A program made the position numbers and the translations under genes. Below the pieces are notes generated by a model. The model was not told the DNA's origin and searched no databases. It saw only the letters and a list, made by a program, of their open reading frames with translations. From Legionella genomosp. 1 (GTDB taxonomy: Bacteria; Pseudomonadota; Gammaproteobacteria; Legionellales; Legionellaceae), in contig CAMDJY010000032.1 of the NCBI GenBank assembly GCA_945901145.1, forward strand, positions 1 through 10,351: a stretch of DNA of 10,351 bases, written 5' to 3'. Position 1 is the stretch's first letter. Each line of letters begins with the position of its first letter. Positions 1-6,930 of the stretch are shown one piece after another.

Positions 1-2
1 AT

Positions 3-1028
3 GCAGCAACTATTCGTCTGATGGGCGACAAGGTCTCTGCAATTGCTGCTATGAAAGCTGCAGGCGTTCCCTGTGTACCAGGGTCGGATGGACCTTTGGG
101 TGATGATGAAGCGCTGAATATTAAATTAGGTAAAAAAATTGGTTATCCAGTTATTATCAAAGCAGCAGGGGGCGGTGGTGGCCGTGGCATGCGTGTCGTT
201 CATCAAGAGTCACATTTAATCAATGCCATTGCGTTAACACGAAGTGAAGCAAAAGCTGCTTTTAATAATTCGATGTTGTATATGTACAAATTTCTAGAAA
301 ATCCAAGACAAATCGAATTTCAAGTCCTCGGTGATGGCAAGGGACACGCCATTCATTTAGGAGAACGTGATTGTTCCATGCAACGTCGACATCAAAAAGT
401 ACTTGAAGAATCACCTGCTCCTGGTATCTCAAAAGAATTACGTGAAACCATGGGTGAAACCGTTGCGCATGCCTGTCGGCAATTAAAATATCGCGGCGCA
501 GGGACGTTTGAATTTCTATATCAAGATGGCGCATTTTATTTTATTGAAATGAATACCCGCATTCAAGTCGAACATCCAGTGACTGAACTCACAACGGGCA
601 TCGATCTCATTAAAGAACAAATTAAAATTGCCAGTGATATGCCGCTTGAATTAAAACAAACAGACATTCAGTTGCGTGGTCACGCCATTGAATGTCGTAT
701 TAACGCAGAAGATCCTAAAACATTCATGCCAAGCCCTGGGACCATTCGTCTACTACATGCACCTGGCGGACTGGGCGTTCGGTTTGACTCTCATCTTTAT
801 AGCAGTTATACCGTACCACCCAATTATGATTCAATGATAGGCAAACTAATTTGCTATGGCACAAATCGCGCCGAAGCCATCGCAAAAATGAGACATGCAT
901 TAGATGAACTCATCATTGATGGTATCAAAACCAATATTGATCTGCATCGTCGCATTTTACATGATAAAGCATTTGTCGCAGGGGGAACGAATATTCATTA
1001 CCTTGAAAAAATGCTTAAAGAGGAGTAA
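3..1028 (+). CDS. accC: Biotin carboxylase subunit of acetyl-CoA carboxylase (5' truncated by window edge)
   Basis: This subunit carboxylates the biotin of AccB using ATP and bicarbonate, the first half-reaction of cytosolic acetyl-CoA carboxylase in fatty-acid synthesis. The reading frame is already open at the window edge: codons from position 3 read AATIRL before the first ATG at 21, matching the internal [10 protein letters not shown] stretch of known AccC. The true start, roughly the first quarter of the protein, therefore lies outside, and the ATG at 21 is not the start. Visible ATP-grasp features are the glycine-rich loop after VIIKAAGG (about 150-195), the [12 protein letters not shown] segment (about 361-396), and the catalytic [11 protein letters not shown] stretch (about 545-577). 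The biotin-carboxylase C-terminal domain follows (ECRINAEDP, then YDSMIGKLI and GIKTN). The end, NIHYLEKML, fits the normal family terminus. No frameshift is seen. prmA follows 5 nt after the stop, and the codons just before the stop carry its Shine-Dalgarno, so the two are co-transcribed. Very sure. Confidence 0.97.
   Translation, partial: AATIRLMGDKVSAIAAMKAAGVPCVPGSDGPLGDDEALNIKLGKKIGYPVIIKAAGGGGGRGMRVVHQESHLINAIALTRSEAKAAFNNSMLYMYKFLENPRQIEFQVLGDGKGHAIHLGERDCSMQRRHQKVLEESPAPGISKELRETMGETVAHACRQLKYRGAGTFEFLYQDGAFYFIEMNTRIQVEHPVTELTTGIDLIKEQIKIASDMPLELKQTDIQLRGHAIECRINAEDPKTFMPSPGTIRLLHAPGGLGVRFDSHLYSSYTVPPNYDSMIGKLICYGTNRAEAIAKMRHALDELIIDGIKTNIDLHRRILHDKAFVAGGTNIHYLEKMLKEE
1021..1025 (+). 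promoter_or_regulatory. Shine-Dalgarno of prmA, inside accC end
   Basis: AGGAG lies in the last two sense codons of accC, 8 nt before the TTG start of prmA. It supports that rare start codon and suggests translational coupling of the two genes. Confidence 0.8.
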
Positions 1029-1033
1029 TTGTT

Positions 1034-1903
1034 TTGCTAGCGCTACACATTGAATCCTGTTCAAACCAAGATACAGAATCACTCAATCTGATACTCGAAG
1101 CAACAGGCGCATTGTCCATTTCTATGATGGATAGTCAAGATAATCCAATTCTTGAGCCAGCGCCTGGGGAAACTCCACTTTGGGATCATCTCATAATTCA
1201 AGCCTTATATGACAATCAAGAAGAAGCCAACGCTGCTCTTAAATTAATCAAAGAACATTATCCCCATTTAGTCCAGACACTCGCTCCCGTAGTCGACCAA
1301 GATTGGGAACGAGTCTGCTTAGATCAATTTGTGCCGCAACGTTTTGGCAATCGTCTATGGATTTGTCCTTCTTGGCATACGCCACCTGAACCTCGTCAAG
1401 TGCATCTCATCTTAGATCCAGGGCTTGCATTTGGTACTGGAACGCACCCAACAACAGCACTTTGTTTAACATGGTTAGATCAAGCAACGCTTAACAATCA
1501 ACACCTGATTGATTATGGCTGTGGTTCAGGCATTTTGGCACTAGCTGCTTTAAAATTGGGTGTGAAGCATGCTTATGCAGTAGACATCGACCCACAAGCA
1601 CTGACTGCAACTAAGCAAAATGCAAGCAACAATCAAATCACTCCTCAACAATTAACCATCACTGATCCTCAGCACTTACAAACTCAAGCTGACATTCTTA
1701 TCGCCAATATTCTACTATCCCCCCTATTAGCACTGAGACAAACTTTTTACCAATTGATTCAACCCAATGGCATACTTGTGGTATCAGGTATTTTTTCTTC
1801 TCAAGCCGATGAACTGATTGCTGCTTATCAAACATCGTTTATGCATCAACAAACACTAGAACAAGAAGGCTGGGCTTTGATTGTATTTATTCGCCAAAAT
1901 TAA
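1034..1903 (+). CDS. prmA: Ribosomal protein L11 methyltransferase
   Basis: PrmA uses S-adenosylmethionine to trimethylate lysines and the N-terminus of ribosomal protein L11 in the cytoplasm. The 289-aa length is normal for the family (about 293 in E. coli). The N-terminal substrate-recognition domain covers about residues 1-100. The PrmA signature DPGLAFGTGTHPTT lies at 128-141. The SAM-binding Rossmann motif DYGCGSGIL is at 160-168, with the acidic motif VDID at 183-186 and the IANIL motif (NPPY-like position) at 223-227. The start is TTG at 1034: AGGAG at 1021-1025 lies 8 nt upstream, and the N-terminus lines up with the family from there. It sits directly behind accC in an operon. Its last 17 bases overlap the 3' end of a converging gene on the other strand, leaving no room for a separate terminator. 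Identity is very sure; the TTG start is likely. Confidence 0.96.
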   Translation: MLALHIESCSNQDTESLNLILEATGALSISMMDSQDNPILEPAPGETPLWDHLIIQALYDNQEEANAALKLIKEHYPHLVQTLAPVVDQDWERVCLDQFVPQRFGNRLWICPSWHTPPEPRQVHLILDPGLAFGTGTHPTTALCLTWLDQATLNNQHLIDYGCGSGILALAALKLGVKHAYAVDIDPQALTATKQNASNNQITPQQLTITDPQHLQTQADILIANILLSPLLALRQTFYQLIQPNGILVVSGIFSSQADELIAAYQTSFMHQQTLEQEGWALIVFIRQN

Positions 1904-3842
1904 TATCTGGTAATAACGAATCATTTTCATTTTGGTTGTCTTGAGGAAAATTACGTTTTTTTGAATTCAGAAAACTATGTGCGCTACTACGAAATTCCTC
2001 TGTGTTATTACTTGAAATTAAATTTTCAAGGGCTGGTGTCTCTTCAAACGTAGCATAAGCTTTTTCATCAAAAGAAATCTGTTTTTCTGCTTGAGGTTCA
2101 AATTGACGCACCAAGACTTTTATAAAAATATCAATCAGTAATGCCGCGGCTAGCACCGCCAAACCAATTCCGGTTGGTAAAAAAATTAATGCAAGCAGTG
2201 CTGAAACTGGCAAAAAAACATCACGAAAGATGTCGACCATCAGTTCTATTTTTTGATGTGCTAAAATACACTTTTGCTCCTGAGAGTGTCTCACGAACAT
2301 CATCATTTCAATATAAATTTGTTTCATCTGCATACGCGTATCATTGGTTTGTTTATTTGTCGTTAAATTTGACTTTAATTCAATGAATTTATCTAAATAT
2401 TTGTCTATCGTCTCTTCAAACGCCTGGGCTCCTGCCGACATCGTTCTCATCATCCGCAAATGTCCGCGCGCTGCGCTAAACACAACAACCGCAGCAAAAC
2501 ACACACCTGCACCGATTAAGCTAATTGCCAGCATGGTTACAGGAGCGATAGCGACTGGTGGAAATAACATACAAGCTAATATACTCACGCCGGCAAAAAT
2601 ACTCAGGGCATAGATCAAATGATTTCGAAATTCAATATTTTTAAAATCCAACTCCATCGCATGCTTTTGATAGGTTCTGATCAAAGCCTGCATTTCTAGA
2701 TCTAATACTGCTATTTCCTGCGCTAAATGTTGCTGGTATTCTGGATTATCACTTTGATGATAGGCTGTTTCTAACTCAATTTTTTTAATTTCCAATTGAT
2801 CAAGTTCAAAGACAATTTGATGCATCTGGGACATATATTCTGTTTTTTGCCTATCATAACGCATGGTTAATAAACACAGCTGAACGATTCTAATCAACAT
2901 CGAAGTCAATAAACCCCAAGGCCATACATTCATCACATCAATTAAGCACAAAATCCCAATAAAATTTGAACAAGAAGTAAAAAATAGATTTAATAAGACA
3001 AATTGACGTTGCTTAACTTGCGTTGTAAATTGCTCCCAAATGGGCACTGGGTTTTTAGATTGACGGGTTACCCAAGGTCCTCTTAAAGTGTTTTTCATGA
3101 CTAAAAACAACTCAATGGCTAAACACGTATTAACAACAATGATATTCATTATGCTCAAATAATAGCCGGCATTATCCACAGAGGCTGATAAACCAGGTGC
3201 TCTCACAAACTGGAGAGGAATCATATGAAATATACTTAAAATAAAAGAACGACTCCAACCTAAGTAAGTATTTTGACGGTCCATTTCATTTAACAACCCT
3301 CGAATCGTCGTGATTTTACCTGAAAAAAAATTTAGCATGGATTGAGCAAACATCGGTGCAATCGCAATAGCTCCCAAGTAGGCAAGCGGTTTATTTGAGG
3401 CGTCATTTAGTACCTGTAATTGCAACTCTGGTTCAACCATTTGTTCTACGACTTGATTTTGATTGAGTTGTCTTAGAAGATGTTCATAGGTCTGGCATTG
3501 TTTTTGATTAATTTTCAAACTGTCCCAACGCCACTCAATTTCATCAATACGAAGTTGGAGTGTATTTAAATAATGCGCATAAACTAATTTTCGTCGGATG
3601 GCTTCTTTTTGGTAAGGAAATAAATAAAGAAACATTGCAGGTTCAATATCATTCAAATCTTCACGAAGTATTCTTAGTAAATAAGCCAGCAAAGCTCTAT
3701 TTTTAAATGCATCAACAAGCTCCTGGTCAGATAATTCAGGATAAACACCGTTATCTAGCGACTCAGCCCATTGTAATAAAAAACCACGAGTTTCATCATC
3801 TAACAAAGACACTGAAAATACGTTAAACAAATTCCCCGGCAT
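1887..3842 (-). CDS. Polytopic membrane protein with central coiled coil, unknown function
   Basis: I do not recognise this 651-aa protein. The N-terminal 150 residues are soluble-looking and helical (LSDQELVDAF, LLAYLLRILRED). Hydrophobic, likely membrane-spanning segments follow at about 153-172, 229-250, 281-301 and 305-327, with a weaker one near 198-212. Residues about 331-405 are charged and heptad-like (repeated E, K, Q with L, I, M), a probable coiled coil. Two closely spaced segments come next (about 408-431 and 433-457), a second charged helical region (about 470-535), and a long hydrophobic stretch (541-575). The last 70 residues are polar, rich in E, N, S and D, and end in NDSLLPDINFGE. 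There is no signal peptide and no enzyme motif. The ATG is preceded by no convincing Shine-Dalgarno. The gene lies 62 nt behind the 308-aa gene on the same strand and may share its transcript. Its 3' end overlaps prmA by 17 bp. A role as a secreted or inner-membrane accessory protein of an intracellular bacterium is inference. That it is a real gene is fairly sure from its length and composition. Confidence 0.85.
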   Translation of the reverse strand: MPGNLFNVFSVSLLDDETRGFLLQWAESLDNGVYPELSDQELVDAFKNRALLAYLLRILREDLNDIEPAMFLYLFPYQKEAIRRKLVYAHYLNTLQLRIDEIEWRWDSLKINQKQCQTYEHLLRQLNQNQVVEQMVEPELQLQVLNDASNKPLAYLGAIAIAPMFAQSMLNFFSGKITTIRGLLNEMDRQNTYLGWSRSFILSIFHMIPLQFVRAPGLSASVDNAGYYLSIMNIIVVNTCLAIELFLVMKNTLRGPWVTRQSKNPVPIWEQFTTQVKQRQFVLLNLFFTSCSNFIGILCLIDVMNVWPWGLLTSMLIRIVQLCLLTMRYDRQKTEYMSQMHQIVFELDQLEIKKIELETAYHQSDNPEYQQHLAQEIAVLDLEMQALIRTYQKHAMELDFKNIEFRNHLIYALSIFAGVSILACMLFPPVAIAPVTMLAISLIGAGVCFAAVVVFSAARGHLRMMRTMSAGAQAFEETIDKYLDKFIELKSNLTTNKQTNDTRMQMKQIYIEMMMFVRHSQEQKCILAHQKIELMVDIFRDVFLPVSALLALIFLPTGIGLAVLAAALLIDIFIKVLVRQFEPQAEKQISFDEKAYATFEETPALENLISSNNTEEFRSSAHSFLNSKKRNFPQDNQNENDSLLPDINFGE

Positions 3843-3855
3843 CTTTATACCAAAA

Positions 3856-3868
3856 ACAAACAGTTTGT
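3856..3868. repeat. Short perfect inverted repeat upstream of the membrane-protein gene
   Basis: ACAAAC and GTTTGT flank a single A, in the 62-nt gap 14 bp before the ATG of the 651-aa gene. It could be an operator half-site pair or simply chance in AT-rich DNA. No clear promoter hexamers accompany it. Confidence 0.3.
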
Positions 3869-3904
3869 ACTATTTATGATAGCACAATGAACAGAAAATT
3901 GATA

Positions 3905-4831
3905 TTATTTGGGTCTGAAATCAGAAGACAAATCAGCTTCTTGATCTAGATGTATGTTAAAGGAATGGTAGTAATCTGCTAAAGCATCTACTTTGATATA
4001 ATAAGTTTTAGTTTCCGGATCAGTCATTTTTAAATTTAGGAGGACCTCTTGAACTGTTGATCCATCAATTCTAATAGCTTCTGCTTTTAATGATTGACAA
4101 AGAATAAGCTCCATGGAACCGACTGGTCGAACCAGCATCTCTTTTTTTTCAGGAAAATACTTTTTGGCGACAGCACCACTAAAAGCATGCAACACCATGG
4201 ATATGCCTTTGTAGGTATGATCTATCACACTGATTGGATTTCTAAAGATCCCTCTATTGCGAAACACCTCTATACCAGAAAAATCTGAGCCAACACACAT
4301 CAGTAACTCACGATACTGCGTGATATATTCTTTAAGTGATAAAATTTCACCATACACATACGGTTTTTTCGATAAAATAGAAAAATCAGATGTTTGAGTT
4401 ACATAGACAACATATCTCTGAGCATTTTCCAAAAGCACCATATGATTAGAGCCAGCTGAATTTGCAAGTAATACTCGTTCTGCTTGTTCGTTACCGATAA
4501 AGCCCTGTTTTCCCAAATAACAGATAAACTCATTCAGTTCAGCCTCATCAAATCCAATATATTTTAAAATAGATTCTGAAATAGGCCCATTATACTCATA
4601 ACGTATAGAACCATCGCTTTCAGTTATTTTTGTTGACTTGGTCGCAAGATAGCCTAATACTGATCGATCATTATTAGCTGCCATTAAAGATGAGTGTCTC
4701 TTATATTGTTCCCAATAAAGCTTATTTTCTTCTGTAATTAATTCCATTCTGAGATAAATCGGTTCACCAGCTTTTGTCGTCGCACGACCAATAAAGACAC
4801 CAGGTGCTATCATTTCGGGTTCAGGGTTCAC
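3905..4831 (-). CDS. Orphan hypothetical protein, 308 aa
   Basis: I do not recognise this protein. It has no signal peptide and no membrane-spanning stretch, so it is probably soluble. The first 25 residues (PEMIAPGVFIGRATTKAGEPIY) look beta-rich. A mixed middle contains short strand-like runs (MVLLENAQ, RYVVYVTQTS). The second half holds a basic stretch KKYFPEKKEMLVRPVGSMEL around 225-243. No catalytic motif stands out, and the polar tail ends SSDFRPK. The start is GTG at 4829-4831, chosen because AAGGAGGAA lies immediately upstream at 6-nt spacing to the AGGAGG core. It follows the 649-aa FAD gene by only 22 nt on the same strand, so the two are almost certainly one operon and may work together. 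The strong ribosome site implies efficient translation despite the GTG codon. Gene reality is fairly sure; function is unknown. Confidence 0.85.
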   Translation of the reverse strand: MNPEPEMIAPGVFIGRATTKAGEPIYLRMELITEENKLYWEQYKRHSSLMAANNDRSVLGYLATKSTKITESDGSIRYEYNGPISESILKYIGFDEAELNEFICYLGKQGFIGNEQAERVLLANSAGSNHMVLLENAQRYVVYVTQTSDFSILSKKPYVYGEILSLKEYITQYRELLMCVGSDFSGIEVFRNRGIFRNPISVIDHTYKGISMVLHAFSGAVAKKYFPEKKEMLVRPVGSMELILCQSLKAEAIRIDGSTVQEVLLNLKMTDPETKTYYIKVDALADYYHSFNIHLDQEADLSSDFRPK

Positions 4832-4837
4832 GATATT

Positions 4838-4843
4838 CCTCCT
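4838..4843 (-). promoter_or_regulatory. Strong Shine-Dalgarno fixing a GTG start
   Basis: On the minus strand this reads AGGAGG, 6 nt before GTG at 4831, inside the 22-nt gap behind the FAD gene. It is the strongest ribosome-binding site in the window and decides the start of the 308-aa gene. Confidence 0.85.
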
Positions 4844-4853
4844 TAAAAATTTT

Positions 4854-6803
4854 TTACCTCGACCCGGCTGCTAAATTCGCCTGTTGATCATTATTAACTT
4901 TAGACAATTTTTCCTGCTTTGGTAAAAATAAAGAGAAATAATGAATGAGTTTTTGTTGATCAGGCATATAATCTGCTTGGATTTCCGTATATCTTGCATG
5001 TTCTTCTGCTTGCAGTGCACTCGCTTGACCGCGCTTAACTGATTTATCAAATTTTCTATGCATGTCATGACACACGGCAAGCAATGCATACCTACTTTTA
5101 TCTATATCTAAGATATTTTCATCTGTGGAGCATAAATGATTTTTGACACTATTATGGGCATATTTTGCCAAATTTTGCATGCCTCGATTTTCTTCAATTT
5201 TCTTATAACCACCATGAATCAACGTAGCGATACCTCGAGTGATTGGTTTTAAAAGCCAAGTCAAAGGCGTGGTCACTAATTCAATTGCACCTCTTTGAAC
5301 ACTCAAAATACCATCAGCAAGAATCCAGGGGTTTAAAAATAATATACCGTATATGATTTTCCCCAATCCTATGAAAAAATTAGCAATACCAACGAGCGGC
5401 TGTTTAAAATCCTGAATCATATGTTGCTTACTTTTATATGGCTTAACATAATCTACAAAAATTTTAATAATTTTTTTAAAAGTATGTATCAATGGAACAT
5501 AATCGAACTGACCAAAATTGACTGGATCATAATCTCGATGCGGGAAAGGATACCATTTGCCTAAATGATTGTTAGAAAAATAATCAAAGTATCCTGAGAT
5601 TAAATGATTTTGATCCTCTTCTGTGTCAACCACAGAGGCAGTACTTAGACCTTTTATGAAATTTATAATACGTACAAAAAACTTAACTTGCCAAAAACTA
5701 TAATCACGAACTTCTTTGACTTTTTTGGGCGTAAAATCTTTTAAAAACCAAGTTTGATACTGTTTTAATTGTCGGTCCATTGCTTGTTTGTCTTTTAATG
5801 AACTTTTAATGGCTGACGACAGCGTTGTTAAAAATTTAGCACTTGCTTCAAGACCTGCATTTAATCCTTTGAAATAAGACAGACCTAAGGCAGCATCTCC
5901 CACCAACATCACACCAGCCTGACCGTGCTTTTGTATAATCTCTTTAGAATAACTCACAGGAGATTGATTGACACTAAGAGTAATAGACTCTCTATCAATT
6001 TGCTGATCTGCTGAAGCATTGGTATCTTTAATTTTGCTCAAAAGATACTGCTTGATAAATGAATTCAAATGAGCAGGTAATTTTGGCTCTTTTTGCCGGT
6101 CTAACGGTGACTTTAGTTTAGAATAAGGCTTCAAAGGATTTTTAGATGTTGCTGTTTGCAATTTAAGAAAATCTTCCTTTGAAATAATGATACTTAAGGC
6201 GACAGGGGTTTTACCATCTGCAAATGCACCAACAGTTTCTGTTGCAATCAAACCTTTTCGAGTCATCGGATGAGATAATGTACTTTTTTTAATACCCTCT
6301 GGTTTTTCTTTACCATTGATCTCAAAACGTAGTTGCAAAACAAAATCAAGTTCATATTTAACTTGATTTTGTTTTGGGAATAATGACTGATTGACAACAC
6401 TATGCACACCATCGGCTCCAATAATCAACCGAGTATTGGGGTATTCTTGATTGATCATATCTTCAATTGAATCTTGAATAACCTCATGATTCTGGTTAAT
6501 AATAACGCCACTATCTCCTGCAAGCTTGGTGAAAATATCTTGCAAAGTTTTGATACGTATATGAGGATTGGTTTCTAATTGTTTCAGCAAGGCAACTAAA
6601 GTAGGATGGTGCTCACTCCCTGTCGCTTTCATGATCGCTTTTAATTGCTCAGGTTGCATCAGTAAAGTATGTGTTCTTTGATAAGTTGCGTATTTTTCAA
6701 GAACGACAATATTAAGCTCAGGATTTAAATATTTCATTCCCCATGCATGAACCAGACCGATAGGCCCTGCACCAATCACTAACACATCTGTATTCAAAGA
6801 CAT
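4854..6803 (-). CDS. FAD-dependent monooxygenase-like protein with long C-terminal extension
   Basis: The N-terminal ~360 residues look like a flavoprotein of the p-hydroxybenzoate hydroxylase (PHBH) fold. They show the dinucleotide-binding GAGPIG at 11-16 with an acidic residue ending the second strand (VVLEKY, E36). GADGVHSVV lies at 129-137, the DG motif of group A flavin monooxygenases. VMLVGDAALGLSYFKGLNAG lies at 298-317, the GD motif that contacts the FAD ribityl chain. The usual GDAAH is GDAAL here, and the proline normally after it is missing, so activity is uncertain. Residues about 360-649 have no flavoenzyme counterpart that I know. They contain an aromatic, acidic segment (about 404-440), a hydrophobic region with possible membrane-associating helices (about 468-530, including NPWILADGIL and TTPLTWLLKP), and a charged helical tail. 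Family length is usually about 400, so this is a fusion or extended form. The ATG has no clear Shine-Dalgarno but places GxGxxG at the expected distance. It is first in an operon with the 308-aa gene. The substrate is unknown. Confidence 0.85.
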   Translation of the reverse strand: MSLNTDVLVIGAGPIGLVHAWGMKYLNPELNIVVLEKYATYQRTHTLLMQPEQLKAIMKATGSEHHPTLVALLKQLETNPHIRIKTLQDIFTKLAGDSGVIINQNHEVIQDSIEDMINQEYPNTRLIIGADGVHSVVNQSLFPKQNQVKYELDFVLQLRFEINGKEKPEGIKKSTLSHPMTRKGLIATETVGAFADGKTPVALSIIISKEDFLKLQTATSKNPLKPYSKLKSPLDRQKEPKLPAHLNSFIKQYLLSKIKDTNASADQQIDRESITLSVNQSPVSYSKEIIQKHGQAGVMLVGDAALGLSYFKGLNAGLEASAKFLTTLSSAIKSSLKDKQAMDRQLKQYQTWFLKDFTPKKVKEVRDYSFWQVKFFVRIINFIKGLSTASVVDTEEDQNHLISGYFDYFSNNHLGKWYPFPHRDYDPVNFGQFDYVPLIHTFKKIIKIFVDYVKPYKSKQHMIQDFKQPLVGIANFFIGLGKIIYGILFLNPWILADGILSVQRGAIELVTTPLTWLLKPITRGIATLIHGGYKKIEENRGMQNLAKYAHNSVKNHLCSTDENILDIDKSRYALLAVCHDMHRKFDKSVKRGQASALQAEEHARYTEIQADYMPDQQKLIHYFSLFLPKQEKLSKVNNDQQANLAAGSR

Positions 6804-6832
6804 AAAAACACTATTAGCTTAAAAATAATTCT

Positions 6833-6838
6833 ATTATA
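6833..6838 (-). promoter_or_regulatory. Probable -10 box of the FAD gene operon
   Basis: The minus strand reads TATAAT, a perfect sigma-70 -10 hexamer, about 30 nt before the ATG. The expected -35 position (17 nt further upstream) holds only a T-rich TTTTTA, so the promoter may be weak or activator dependent. The spacer between the two is filled by a palindrome. Confidence 0.5.
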
Positions 6839-6842
6839 TCTC

Positions 6843-6856
6843 ATTTTGTACAAAAT
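6843..6856. promoter_or_regulatory. Perfect 14-bp palindrome, candidate operator
   Basis: ATTTTGTACAAAAT is its own reverse complement. It lies in the divergent 127-bp region between the FAD gene and the serine protease, between the -10 box at 6833-6838 and the expected -35 of the FAD gene promoter. A dimeric repressor bound here would block that promoter. The surroundings are extremely AT-rich, so chance cannot be excluded. Confidence 0.4.
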
Positions 6857-6930
6857 AAAAATATATTTCTAACCTTGAAAATCAAAAAAAAAACGCAATC
6901 TCTATAAAAAAACTTTACAGAATATTTATT

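Noticed and set aside
262..534. 90-aa open frame on the minus strand inside accC
   Set aside because: It lies wholly antisense to a strongly conserved coding region and gives no recognisable protein.
2141..2613. Two overlapping plus-strand frames (81 and 89 aa) inside the 651-aa gene
   Set aside because: Both are antisense to the long frame, which has coherent membrane and coiled-coil composition; neither has a ribosome site or family motif.
4094..4288. 64-aa plus-strand frame inside the 308-aa gene
   Set aside because: Antisense shadow without a ribosome site; the opposite strand has a very strong start signal.
4871..5089. 72-aa minus-strand frame overlapping the end of the FAD gene in another phase
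   Set aside because: Out-of-phase shadow of the longer gene; no start signal, and no sign of a frameshift in the main frame.
6875..6908. TTGAAA and TATAAA as a plus-strand promoter for the protease
   Set aside because: The spacing is 22 nt, too long for a normal sigma-70 promoter, and the region is so AT-rich that such hexamers are expected by chance.
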